Translations under genes and position numbers: made by a program
Source: Mycolicibacter longobardus
Lineage (GTDB): Bacteria; Actinomycetota; Actinomycetes; Mycobacteriales; Mycobacteriaceae
Assembly: GCF_002102265.1 (NCBI RefSeq)
Contig: NZ_LQPG01000007.1
Span: 299,519-363,518, forward strand
DNA: 64,000 nt
Reading direction: 5' to 3'
Notes under the pieces: generated by a model
The model's input: only the letters and a program-made list of their open reading frames with translations
Databases searched by the model: none
What the model was told of the DNA's origin: nothing
Shown here: positions 52,219-60,867 of the stretch, in pieces
Numbering within the stretch: the first letter of the stretch is position 1
Layout: each line of letters begins with the position of its first letter

Positions 52219-52525
52219 ATTCGCCGCTCTGGAGCCCTATTTGGACTGGGACCTGGCCCACGAGCCCGACCGCTACGCCAAGCGGCTGGCGTCATCCATG
52301 GCCGAGATGCAGGAGTTCTACGACGTCGCGTTCCCGATGCTGAACGACGTCGTCGCATACTGCGACAAGTTTCCGCTGGACGACTTACCAGATGACGCAA
52401 AGACTCTCATGCACATCATGCAGTCCCTCGTCATGGTGTCGTTCCCGATCGAGGCCTGGAAACAGCCGCGCGTCCCGGACAGCGGCGCGGCGTGGGTCGA
52501 ACTGCTCAGCGAGCCGGTGATCTAG
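52202..52525 (+). CDS. Small protein overlapping the Rieske oxygenase gene, function unknown
   Basis: 107 residues, acidic, all-alpha in appearance (LEPYLDWDLAHEPDRYAKRL, MAEMQEFYDVAFPMLNDVVA). Starts 17 bases before the oxygenase stop with an AAGGAG motif upstream and ends two bases before the next gene, so it is tightly coupled. No known domain. It is too short for a canonical beta subunit (about 160-180 residues, NTF2 fold); it may be a novel accessory subunit. Confidence 0.78.
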   Translation: MPLPSEFAALEPYLDWDLAHEPDRYAKRLASSMAEMQEFYDVAFPMLNDVVAYCDKFPLDDLPDDAKTLMHIMQSLVMVSFPIEAWKQPRVPDSGAAWVELLSEPVI

Positions 52526-52527
52526 GG

Positions 52528-53757
52528 GTGCTGACGCTCAAGGCGGCCGGGCTGCTCGACGTCGACGCCGGCGAGATCATCCGCCCCGGTGTGCTGCACG
52601 TCGAGGGTGACCGGATCGTCGGGGTCGGCGAACGCCCGCCGGACGGGGCCGAACCCGAGGAGGTCATCGACCTGGGCGACTCGATCCTGCTGCCGGGGCT
52701 GATGGACATGGAGGTCAACCTGCTGATGGGGGGTCGGGGCGAGAACCCCGGCCTGTCCCAGGTCCAGGATGATCCGCCGACCCGGGTGTTGCGTGCGGTG
52801 GGCAATGCGCGGCGCACCCTGCGTGCGGGCTTCACCACGGTGCGCAACCTCGGCCTGTTCGTCAAGACCGGTGGCTATCTGCTCGACGTGGCGCTGGGCA
52901 AGGCGATCGACGCGGGCTGGATCGAGGGCCCCCGTGTGGTGCCGGCCGGGCACGCGATCACCCCGACGGGCGGGCACCTGGACCCGACCATGTTCGCGGC
53001 GTTCATGCCGGGTGTGCTGGAGCTGACCGTCGAGGAAGGCATCGCCAACGGTGTCGACGAGATCCGCAAGGCGGTCCGCTACCAGATCAAGCACGGTGCG
53101 CAGCTGATCAAGGTGTGCTGCTCCGGCGGCGTCATGTCGCTGACCGGAGAGGCGGGCGCGCAACACTATTCGGATGAAGAGCTGCGCGTCATCGTCGACG
53201 AGGCGCACCGGCGTGGGCTGCGGGTGGCCGCACACACCCACGGCGCCGAGGCCGTCAAACACGCGGTCGCGTGCGGCATCGACTGCATCGAGCACGGCTT
53301 CCTGATGGACGACGAGGCCATCGCGATGCTCGTCGACAACGACCGCTTTCTGGTCACCACCCGGCGGCTCGCCGAAGCCATGGACGTGTCCAAGGCGCCG
53401 CCGGAACTGCAGGCCAAGGCCGCCGAGATGTTCCCGAAGGCCCGCACGTCGATCAAGGCGGCCTATGAGGCCGGGGTGAAGATCGCCGTCGGCACCGACG
53501 CGCCAGCTATTCCGCACGGCCGCAACGCCGATGAACTGGTCACGCTGGTCGACTGGGGCATGCCGCCGGCCGCCGTGCTGCGGGCCGCAACGGTGACCGC
53601 AGCCGAACTCATCAACGCAAGTGATCGCGGCCGGCTGGCCGAGGGTCTGCTCGCCGATGTCATCGCGGTTCCCGGGGATCCGCTGGCCGACATCGCCGTT
53701 ACCCAGAAGGTGAACTTCGTCATGAAAGGCGGCAAGGTGTATGTCCACAAGAACTGA
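52528..53757 (+). CDS. Amidohydrolase-superfamily protein with altered metal motif
   Basis: 409 residues related to imidazolonepropionase-type metal hydrolases. IKVCCSGG (carboxylated-Lys position), RVAAHTHG, CIEHGFLM and GTDAPAIPHG are kept. The first metal motif, normally DxHxH, reads MDMEVNLLMGG, with both His replaced (Glu and Asn), so it may bind one metal or none. GTG 52528, two bases after the previous stop. In an operon with a Rieske oxygenase; role uncertain. Confidence 0.88.
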   Translation: MLTLKAAGLLDVDAGEIIRPGVLHVEGDRIVGVGERPPDGAEPEEVIDLGDSILLPGLMDMEVNLLMGGRGENPGLSQVQDDPPTRVLRAVGNARRTLRAGFTTVRNLGLFVKTGGYLLDVALGKAIDAGWIEGPRVVPAGHAITPTGGHLDPTMFAAFMPGVLELTVEEGIANGVDEIRKAVRYQIKHGAQLIKVCCSGGVMSLTGEAGAQHYSDEELRVIVDEAHRRGLRVAAHTHGAEAVKHAVACGIDCIEHGFLMDDEAIAMLVDNDRFLVTTRRLAEAMDVSKAPPELQAKAAEMFPKARTSIKAAYEAGVKIAVGTDAPAIPHGRNADELVTLVDWGMPPAAVLRAATVTAAELINASDRGRLAEGLLADVIAVPGDPLADIAVTQKVNFVMKGGKVYVHKN

Positions 53758-54160
53758 CGACCTGGTCGAGATCCAGCAGACGCTGGCGCGCTACGCGGTG
53801 ACCATCACCCAGGGCGATATCGACGGTCTGGTGGCAGTGTTCACCCCGGACGGCACCTACAGCGCATTCGGCGAAACCTATTCGCTGGAACGGTTTCCGG
53901 TGCTGGTGGATGCCGCGCCCAAGGGCTTGTTCATGACCGGCACCCCGGTGATCGAGTTGGACGGTGACACGGCGACCGGCACCCAACCACTGTGCTTCAT
54001 CGACCACGCCAGCCACGACATGCGGATCGGCTACTACAACGACACCTATGTACGCACCGCCGAGGGCTGGAGGCTGCGGACCCGGGCGATGACGTTCATC
54101 CGGCGCAGCGGTGCGCACGATGCAGGGCGTCCGCACGCGGTCGGCAGGCCCGAAGCCTGA
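53741..54160 (+). CDS. SnoaL-like / NTF2-fold protein
   Basis: 139 residues with DLVEIQQTLARYAVTITQGD, VFTPDGTYSAFGE and a C-terminal strand WRLRTRAMTFIRRSG: the SnoaL_4 pattern. ATG overlaps the upstream gene by 17 bases and its stop overlaps the next start (TGATG). By size and fold it could be a Rieske-oxygenase beta subunit analogue, though short and lacking the close pairing, or a small isomerase. Confidence 0.85.
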   Translation: MSTRTDDLVEIQQTLARYAVTITQGDIDGLVAVFTPDGTYSAFGETYSLERFPVLVDAAPKGLFMTGTPVIELDGDTATGTQPLCFIDHASHDMRIGYYNDTYVRTAEGWRLRTRAMTFIRRSGAHDAGRPHAVGRPEA

Positions 54161-55281
54161 TGGTTGCACCGCACGATCCCGCCGAGTTCCGCACCCAACT
54201 GCGCGCCTGGCTCGAATCCACCGATCTGACACCGCCCCAAGACCACTCGCTGGAATCCCACATGCGGCAGTTCGCCCGTGTGCAGCGCGCCCTCTACGAC
54301 GCCGGGTGGAGCCGCTACGGCTGGCCCGAGCACGCCGGCGGCCTCGGCGGCCCGGACATGCTGCGCGCCATCGTGGGAGAGGAGGTCGTCGGCCGGCGCC
54401 TGGCCGAACCGGGCCCGTACTCCATGCTCGAGGTGCTGGCCCCGACGATGATCGACTACGCCAGCCCGGAACTGGCCGCCGAGATGGTCCCCAAGCTGCT
54501 GAGCGGCGAAGAGCAGTGGTGCCAGGGCTTTTCCGAGCCGGGTTCCGGCAGCGACCTGGCATCGCTGAGCACCCGCGCCACCCCGCGCGGTGACCAGTGG
54601 GTGATCAACGGCCAGAAGGTCTGGACCAGCTTCGCCCAGTACTCGCACCGCTGCATCCTGCTGACCCGCACCGGGGATGCCGATACGCCCGATCACCAGG
54701 CGATCACCGCGTTCTTCGTCGACCTCGACAGCCCCGGGATCGACGTGCGCCCGCTGCGCACCATGCACGGCGTCGACGAGTTCTGCGAGGTGTACTTCGA
54801 CGATGTCGTCGTCGACGCCTCGCGGATGCTCGGCAAGCCCGGCGACGGCTGGCAGCTGGCCATGGACCTGCTGCCCTATGAGCGCTCCACCTGCTTCTGG
54901 CAGCGCATCGCCTACCTGTACTCGCGCTTCGATGCGCTGATCGCAGCGGTGAAGCGGCAGGGCGCGGCCGTCGACAACGAGCTGGGTGCGGTGTATCTGG
55001 CGCTGCACACGTTGCGCTGCCGCTCCCGCGACACCCAGCACCGGCTGGCCGACGGCGGGCGGCTGGGCCCGGAGACCTCCATCGACAAGGTGCTGCTGGC
55101 CGGCGCCGAACAGTTGCTCTATGACACCGCGCGTGACCTGTTGCCGGGGCTGATCGAGCTGGACGAGGGCGAGTGGCGCGCCGAGTACCTGTACTCGCGG
55201 GCGGCCACCATCTACGGCGGCACCGCCGAGATCCAGCGCAACATCATCGCCCGCAGACTGCTCGGCCTCGGCAAGGAGTGA
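54160..55281 (+). CDS. Acyl-CoA dehydrogenase, FadE subunit
   Basis: 373 residues. Complete ACAD outline: QGFSEPGSGSDLASLST, WVINGQKVWTSFAQYSHRCI, C-terminal YGGTAEIQRNIIARRLLG. Paired with the 270-residue ACAD two bases downstream, as in heteromeric FadE systems. ATG 54160 overlaps the SnoaL-like stop by one base. Likely dehydrogenates a CoA ester made later in the Rieske pathway. Confidence 0.92.
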   Translation: MVAPHDPAEFRTQLRAWLESTDLTPPQDHSLESHMRQFARVQRALYDAGWSRYGWPEHAGGLGGPDMLRAIVGEEVVGRRLAEPGPYSMLEVLAPTMIDYASPELAAEMVPKLLSGEEQWCQGFSEPGSGSDLASLSTRATPRGDQWVINGQKVWTSFAQYSHRCILLTRTGDADTPDHQAITAFFVDLDSPGIDVRPLRTMHGVDEFCEVYFDDVVVDASRMLGKPGDGWQLAMDLLPYERSTCFWQRIAYLYSRFDALIAAVKRQGAAVDNELGAVYLALHTLRCRSRDTQHRLADGGRLGPETSIDKVLLAGAEQLLYDTARDLLPGLIELDEGEWRAEYLYSRAATIYGGTAEIQRNIIARRLLGLGKE

Positions 55282-55283
55282 CG

Positions 55284-56096
55284 ATGACCACCGGAATGGA
55301 TGCCACCTCGCTCGCTCTGTTGGAAGACACGCTGCGCAAGACCATGCTGGGCTGCTCCGGCGCGGAGCTCGACCATGCCCTGGCCGAGCTTGGTTGGGCG
55401 GAAATGCTTTCCGAGAACCCCGATCTGGCCATACCGTTGGTGTTCCGGCTGCTCGGCGAGACGGGTGCACACGCATCGGTGCTCAACGACGTGCTCCTGG
55501 AGACCATCGGCGGCCTGCCCGGCGGCACTCCGCCGATGCCCTACGCCGGCGGCAGTTGGGTGATCTGGGAACGCAGGGAAGCACAAGGCAATACCGACGA
55601 TCCCGTTCTTGGCGGGCTTCCGCTGCGCCAGGTTCCAGACGGGGAATTGATGCGCGTGGGTGAGGCCCAGCGCGCGTTGGGGTGGTGGCTCGTCGGCTCG
55701 GCGCGGGCCATGCTGGCCCTGGCGCGCCAACACGCACTGGACCGGACGCAGTTCGGCAAACCGATCGCCTCCTTCCAGGCCATCCGGCACCGGCTCGCCG
55801 AAACCCTGGTCGCCATCGAGGGCGCCGAGGCCACCCTCGCCGCGCCCGCGATCGAAAGCCCGGACCTGACTTCCATGCTGGCCAAGGCTGCCGCGGGCAA
55901 GGCCGCGCTGACCGCGGCCAAGCACTGCCAGCAGGTGCTCGGCGGCGTCGGTTTCACCGCGGAACACGATCTGCACCGCCACATCGAGCGGGTACTGGTG
56001 CTGGATGGACTGCTCGGCAGCGCCCGCGAACTGACCCGCCGGGTCGGCGGCGGTCTGCGAGCCCGCGGCTCGGCGCCCCGAATGGTGCAGCTCTAG
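55284..56096 (+). CDS. Short acyl-CoA dehydrogenase, partner subunit
   Basis: 270 residues, about 70 fewer than the partner subunit at 35213. N-domain and C-domain (RTQFGKPIASFQAIRHRLAE, QQVLGGVGFTAEHDLHRHIE) are present, but much of the middle beta domain is lost. In heteromeric FadEs such degenerate subunits help build the FAD site. The stop TAG is the first triplet of a perfect 19-bp hairpin arm. Confidence 0.87.
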   Translation: MTTGMDATSLALLEDTLRKTMLGCSGAELDHALAELGWAEMLSENPDLAIPLVFRLLGETGAHASVLNDVLLETIGGLPGGTPPMPYAGGSWVIWERREAQGNTDDPVLGGLPLRQVPDGELMRVGEAQRALGWWLVGSARAMLALARQHALDRTQFGKPIASFQAIRHRLAETLVAIEGAEATLAAPAIESPDLTSMLAKAAAGKAALTAAKHCQQVLGGVGFTAEHDLHRHIERVLVLDGLLGSARELTRRVGGGLRARGSAPRMVQL

Positions 56097-56150
56097 CGAT
56101 TTCGGCGCGGTTATAGCCGCTCAGCGGGAAAAACCGCGCCGAAATCGCTA
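56094..56150. terminator. Perfect 19-bp hairpin supplying two stop codons
   Basis: Arms 56094-56112 and 56132-56150 are exact reverse complements around a 19-base loop. The outer TAG of each arm is the stop codon of the ACAD on that strand (55284-56096 plus; 56148-57320 minus). Strong intrinsic-terminator-like structure for both transcripts, without a U-run; the sequence looks like a mobile palindromic unit. Confidence 0.7.
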
Positions 56151-57320
56151 CCGGGGCAGGCCGAGCACCCGCTGGGCGATGATGTTGCGCTGGATCTCCG
56201 AGGTGCCGCCGGCGATGGTTCCGGCGAAACTGCGCAGGTAGCGGTCGAACCGGCTTCCGCTGGCGTAGTCCTCGTTGAGCGGCATGTACGTACCGGAGCT
56301 GGCGGGGTGGACCAGGCCGGCCGCGCCCGCGTTGTCCAGGGCGTGTTCTGCCGCACTCTGCACAGCTTCCGAGCCGAGCAGCTTGAGCACCGACAGCCCA
56401 GGCACGTCCTGCTCGCCGCGGTCGGCCTGCGCCAGCGCCACCGAACCGAGCAGGCGCAGCGCCTGGTCGTCCATCAGCAGCGTGGCGAAGCGGTCGCGTT
56501 CCAATGCGCCGACCGGACGGAAATCGATGATCAGATCGCGCAACCGGTCGGCGAAGCTCATCCACAGCAGCGTGCGTTCATGCCCGAGTGAGCCGTTGGC
56601 CACGCCCCAACCGCCGTTGAGCGGGCCCACCAGGTTCTCGACGGGAACATGGACGTCGGTGAAGAAGACCTCGTTGAAGTCGACGTCGTCGTGCGCACAT
56701 GCCGACGCAAAAGGCCGCCGCACAACGCCTTCGGTGTCGGTGGGGATCAGCAGCACACTGATGCCCTTGTGCTTGGGCGCATCCGGGTCGGTGCGTACGA
56801 ACGTCAGCAGCACATCGGCGTCGTGGGCGCCGGAGGTCCAGACCTTCTGCCCGTTGACCACGAAGTGATCGCCTTCCAGCACCGCCCGGGTCTGCAGACC
56901 GGCCAGATCTGAGCCGGCGCCCGGCTCGCTCATTCCCAACGACGCGGTGATCTCGGCCCGCAGAATCGGTACGGCCCAGCGATGTTTCTGCTCCTCGGTG
57001 CCGAAAGACAGCAACGACGCGGCGATGATGCCGACCCCCTGCGGGTTGAAGCTGGGGTAGATCCGCCGCCGGGACAGTTCCGCAGAATGCACGTACTGCT
57101 GCAGAATCGTGGCGTTGCGGCCGCCGAACTCCGGGGGGTTGCCGGGCAGCAGCCAGCCGTTGTCGAACAGCAGGCGCTGCCAGCGGCGGGCCCAGTCCGG
57201 CACGTCCGAACAGGACTGTGACCGCTCGAGGGCTTCGGCATCGGTGGGCAGATGCTCGTCCAGGAACGCCGAGAACTCGGCGCGGAAGCTCTCGACTTCG
57301 GCATCAAAGGTCAGTTGCAC
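56148..57320 (-). CDS. Acyl-CoA dehydrogenase, paralogue of 34054-35229
   Basis: 390 residues, very similar throughout to the FadE at 34054 (shared RRWQRLLFDNGWLLPGNPPE, ITASLGMSEPGAGSDLAGLQ, and GTIAGGTSEIQRNIIAQRVL). Unlike that copy it has no partner subunit gene beside it, so it may share the partner of another pair. GTG 57320 with GAGGAG upstream. The GAGAAT palindrome at 57408 lies 87 bases upstream. Confidence 0.92.
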   Translation of the reverse strand: MQLTFDAEVESFRAEFSAFLDEHLPTDAEALERSQSCSDVPDWARRWQRLLFDNGWLLPGNPPEFGGRNATILQQYVHSAELSRRRIYPSFNPQGVGIIAASLLSFGTEEQKHRWAVPILRAEITASLGMSEPGAGSDLAGLQTRAVLEGDHFVVNGQKVWTSGAHDADVLLTFVRTDPDAPKHKGISVLLIPTDTEGVVRRPFASACAHDDVDFNEVFFTDVHVPVENLVGPLNGGWGVANGSLGHERTLLWMSFADRLRDLIIDFRPVGALERDRFATLLMDDQALRLLGSVALAQADRGEQDVPGLSVLKLLGSEAVQSAAEHALDNAGAAGLVHPASSGTYMPLNEDYASGSRFDRYLRSFAGTIAGGTSEIQRNIIAQRVLGLPR

Positions 57321-57407
57321 CGCAACTCCTCGGCTCGGGCGCCCCGGGGTACCCCGATTCGAAAGCAGTGCCGATCTTTGCGAGTCCGCTTCCCTAGACG
57401 CAGAGAT

Positions 57408-57422
57408 GAGAATATCATTCTC
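57408..57422. promoter_or_regulatory. GAGAAT-N3-ATTCTC operator between fadE and tetR
   Basis: GAGAATATCATTCTC, perfect six-base arms. It lies between the divergent fadE (start 57320) and TetR (start 57541) genes, 87 and 118 bases away. This placement, plus the recurrence of the element at five other promoters, makes the adjacent TetR the leading candidate regulator. Confidence 0.72.
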
Positions 57423-57540
57423 GAATGGAGAAGTTACGATCTCTGCATCGTTGCCCCCGCGCCGGTGTGCGACCCCACCGGCGCGTTACCGTCCAGTACA
57501 GTTGCGCCATGTCTCGGCCACCGCAGCGTCCGGAGTGCCG

Positions 57541-58191
57541 GTGACAAGTCCGAGCGAGGAACCCGCCTGGAAGCAGCGCGCGGTCGAACGCTCCATCAAG
57601 ACGGCGAAGATTCGCGCGGCGCAACGCGTCCAGCGCTTCTTGGACGCCGCGCAGTCGATCATCATCGAGAAGGGCAGCACCGACTTCACCGTCCAAGAGG
57701 TCGTGGACCGGTCGCGTCAGTCGCTGCGCAGCTTCTACCTGCAGTTCGACGGCAAGCATGAGCTGCTGCTGGCGCTCTTCGAGGACGCGCTGAGCCGCGC
57801 CGCCGATCAGATTCGCGCCGCCACCGCCAACCACTCCGATCCGTTGGAACGCCTCAAAGTCGCGGTGGAGTTGCTGTTCGAGTCGTCGCGCCCCGACCCG
57901 GCCGCCAAGCGGCCGCTCTTCACCGACTTCGCTCCCACCCTGCTGTTGACCCACCCGGTCGAGGTCAGGGTTGCCCACACACCGCTGTTGGAGTTGCTCG
58001 CCGAGCTGACCGAACAGGCCGCCGACGCCGGACGGCTGCGCACCGACGCCAATCCCCGGCGGGTGGCGGCCATGATCATGCAGACGGTCATGTTCAACGC
58101 CCAATCCAGCCCGGCCTCAGCAGATCCGGCGGTCCACCCGCTGACGGCCGAGGAAGTCTGGGACTTCTGCGCGCACGGCTTCTCCACGTAG
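57541..58191 (+). CDS. TetR-family transcriptional regulator
   Basis: 216 residues; HTH about residues 25-75 (AQRVQRFLDAAQSIIIEKGS ... TVQEVVDRSRQSLRSFYLQF), with a helical effector domain thereafter. The N-terminal tail of about 20 residues is basic. GTG 57541 (alternative GTG at 57532). Divergent from fadE with a GAGAAT palindrome between them, and upstream of an aldehyde dehydrogenase. Probable regulator of the catabolic island (inference). Confidence 0.91.
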   Translation: MTSPSEEPAWKQRAVERSIKTAKIRAAQRVQRFLDAAQSIIIEKGSTDFTVQEVVDRSRQSLRSFYLQFDGKHELLLALFEDALSRAADQIRAATANHSDPLERLKVAVELLFESSRPDPAAKRPLFTDFAPTLLLTHPVEVRVAHTPLLELLAELTEQAADAGRLRTDANPRRVAAMIMQTVMFNAQSSPASADPAVHPLTAEEVWDFCAHGFST

Positions 58192-58317
58192 CTGAGCAGT
58201 CGCCGGGGCCTGGGCGCCCCTGAACACCCCCGCCCCGCCGCGAACTCTGGACATCCGCCGGGGAAGCGCATACCCTCATGCAAACGTAATTATCGGAATA
58301 CGAGAAGGGGATTATCA

Positions 58318-59775
58318 ATGTCGGTGCAGACGGTGTTGGACGACATTCGGAAGGTCCCCGGCACCGGTGACGTGATTCCGATCATCGATCCGGCCACCGA
58401 AGAACAGCTCACCGAGTTCACCGACTGCGGACCCGAAGCGGTCAACGACGCCGTCGCCCGGGCCAAGGCCACCGCGGAGTCCGGAGTGTGGTCACAGAAG
58501 GCCGACTACGACCGCGCCCGGGTGCTGTGGAAGATCGCTGACCTCATCGACGAGAACGCCGAGGTCCTCGCCGAACTCGAGTCGATCAACGCCGGCATCC
58601 CGCCCGCCCAGGCCGCGATCATCACCAAGGTCGGCTCGGAGTGGTTCCGCTACTACGCCGGCTGGTGCACCAAGATCGACGGTATCGCGCGCGACGTGAA
58701 CACCGGTGGCCTGACCGGCATCGAGTCGCACCAGCACGTCTACACGCTGCGCGAGCCGTACGACGTGGTGGGGCTGATCTTCCCGTGGAACGGCCCGGTC
58801 TTCAACTTCTGCGCCAAGCTGGCGCCGTCGCTGGCCGCGGGCTGTAGCAGTGTCGTCAAACCGGCCGAGGAAACCCCGCTGTCCGCGCTGGTCCTCGACC
58901 GCATCCTGGCCGAGGCCGGTGTTCCCGAGGGCGTGGTCAACATGGTGCTGGGCTATGGCCACACCGCAGGTGCGGCCATCACCGCACACCCCGACGTGGA
59001 CAAGGTCGCGTTCACCGGCTCCACCGAGGTCGGGCGTGAGATCGTACGGGCTTCGGCCGCAAGCAATCTCAACAAGGTGACACTGGAGCTCGGCGGCAAG
59101 TCGCCGGTGCTGATCTTCGATGACGCCGACCTCGACCTGGCCATCACGGTGGCGGCATTCGGCACCTTCATCCACTCCGGGCAGGCGTGCGTGTGCGGGT
59201 CGCGGGTGTTCGCCCAGCGCGCCGTGTACGAGCGGGTGGTCGAGGGCCTGGCCAACATGGCCAACAGCATGCCGCTGGGCGGCCCCAAGGAGGAGGGCGC
59301 CATGATCGGCCCGCTGATCAGCCAGAAGCAGCTGACCCGGGTGCTGGGCTACCTGGAGCAGGGCCGTTCGGATGGCGTCGAACTGGTCACCGGCGGCCAA
59401 CGGCTGGACCGCAAAGGCTATTTCGTGCACCCGACGGTGGTCACCAATGTCGACCCTGACAGCAGCCGCCTGTTCCAGGAGGAGATCTTCGGGCCGGTGG
59501 TCACGGTGCTGCCGTTCGATGACGAGGACGAGGCGATCGCGCTGGCCAACAACAGCACCTACGGCCTGGCCGCCACGGTCTACACCAGCAACCTCGGCCG
59601 GGCGCACCGGTTGGCCAAGCGGCTCAAGGCCGGAACGGTCGGACTGAACTGCCAGATGCAGTTCGACCACTCGATGCCGTTCGGCGGATACAAGCAGTCC
59701 GGCTGGGGCTACGAGTCCGGCAAAGCGGGGATCGAGACCTATCTCCAGACCAAGATCGTCTGGGCCCAGATGTAA
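58318..59775 (+). CDS. Aldehyde dehydrogenase
   Basis: 485 residues: LELGGKSPVL (Glu), SGQACVCGSR (catalytic Cys), FTGSTEVGREIV, C-terminal PFGGYKQSGWGYESG. Distinct from the ALDH at 28994 (different active-site context). The 126-base gap before it includes a GGGGC/GCCCC hairpin after tetR and an A+T-rich stretch near 58283-58300 likely holding its promoter. Followed by a dehydrogenase-like gene 15 bases downstream. Confidence 0.93.
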   Translation: MSVQTVLDDIRKVPGTGDVIPIIDPATEEQLTEFTDCGPEAVNDAVARAKATAESGVWSQKADYDRARVLWKIADLIDENAEVLAELESINAGIPPAQAAIITKVGSEWFRYYAGWCTKIDGIARDVNTGGLTGIESHQHVYTLREPYDVVGLIFPWNGPVFNFCAKLAPSLAAGCSSVVKPAEETPLSALVLDRILAEAGVPEGVVNMVLGYGHTAGAAITAHPDVDKVAFTGSTEVGREIVRASAASNLNKVTLELGGKSPVLIFDDADLDLAITVAAFGTFIHSGQACVCGSRVFAQRAVYERVVEGLANMANSMPLGGPKEEGAMIGPLISQKQLTRVLGYLEQGRSDGVELVTGGQRLDRKGYFVHPTVVTNVDPDSSRLFQEEIFGPVVTVLPFDDEDEAIALANNSTYGLAATVYTSNLGRAHRLAKRLKAGTVGLNCQMQFDHSMPFGGYKQSGWGYESGKAGIETYLQTKIVWAQM

Positions 59776-59790
59776 ACGGGGCCAGGCGAC

Positions 59791-60867
59791 ATGGCTGCCA
59801 CCCCCACCTCGCCCTACCGGATCGTCCAGTGGACGACCGGGAACGTCGGCAAGAGCTCTGTCCGGGCGATCGCCGGCAATCCCGCCTACCAGCTCGTCGG
59901 CCTGTTCGCGTGGTCCGACGACAAGGTCGGCCGGGACGCCGGCGAGCTGGTCGGTATCGGCCCGCTCGGTGTCACTGCGACCAACGACACCGCGGCGTTG
60001 TTGGCGCTCAAACCGGACTGCGTCGTCTACAACCCGATGTGGATCAATGTCGACGAGCTGGTGGAGATCCTTTCGGCGGGCGTCAATGTCGTGACGTCGG
60101 CATCCTTTATCACCGGGCACAACCTCGGCGAAGACCGAGCCCGGCTCGAGGAGGCTTGCCACAAGGGCGGATCCACGCTGTTCGGCTCCGGGGTGAGCCC
60201 GGGCTTCGCCGAGCTGCTGGCCATCGTGGCGGCGACGGCCTGCGACCGGGTCGACAAGATCACCATCACCGAGACCGCGGACACCACCCTCTACGACTCG
60301 CCCGACACCGAGCGGCCGGTGGGTTTCGGTGTCGCGATCGACGATCCGGAGCTCGAGCCGATGGCCGCCCGCGGCACCGCGGTCTTCGCCGAGGCGGTCC
60401 GCCTGGTCGCCGATGCGATGGGCGTCGAACTCGACGAGATCACCTGTGTCGCCGAATACGCCCAGACCACAGCGGATCTGCCGATGGCGTCGTGGACGAT
60501 ACCGGCCGGCCATGTGGCCGGGGTGTTCGCCAGCTGGCGGGGAATCGTCAACGGCAAGACCGTCATCGACATCAACGTGCGGTGGCGCAAGGGGCAGACG
60601 CTGGAGCCGGACTGGCAGCTGGACGGCGACGGCTGGAAGATCACCATCGACGGCCGGCCGACGGTGAACATGCAGGTCGGTTTCGCCCCGCCGCCGGACC
60701 TGATCGCCTCGGCGAAGTCACTCGACGACTTCTTCGAGCTCGGCCACATCATGACCGCGATGCCGCCGATCAACGCCATCCCGGCCGTCGTCGCCGCCGA
60801 GCCCGGCATCGCCACCTACAACGACCTGCCGCTGAATCTGCCCCGCTTCCCGGCTCAGAACAGATAG
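59791..60867 (+). CDS. Dihydrodipicolinate-reductase-like NAD(P)-dependent oxidoreductase
   Basis: 358 residues. N-terminal IVQWTTGNVGKSSVRAIAGN with GLFAWSDDKVGRDAGEL: the dinucleotide fold of the DapB / amine-dehydrogenase-like family common in mycobacteria. Substrates are mostly unknown; the steroid and terpenoid clusters of actinobacteria frequently encode them. Convergent with the cytochrome-oxidase-like operon, overlapping its last gene by 13 bases. Confidence 0.9.
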   Translation: MAATPTSPYRIVQWTTGNVGKSSVRAIAGNPAYQLVGLFAWSDDKVGRDAGELVGIGPLGVTATNDTAALLALKPDCVVYNPMWINVDELVEILSAGVNVVTSASFITGHNLGEDRARLEEACHKGGSTLFGSGVSPGFAELLAIVAATACDRVDKITITETADTTLYDSPDTERPVGFGVAIDDPELEPMAARGTAVFAEAVRLVADAMGVELDEITCVAEYAQTTADLPMASWTIPAGHVAGVFASWRGIVNGKTVIDINVRWRKGQTLEPDWQLDGDGWKITIDGRPTVNMQVGFAPPPDLIASAKSLDDFFELGHIMTAMPPINAIPAVVAAEPGIATYNDLPLNLPRFPAQNR

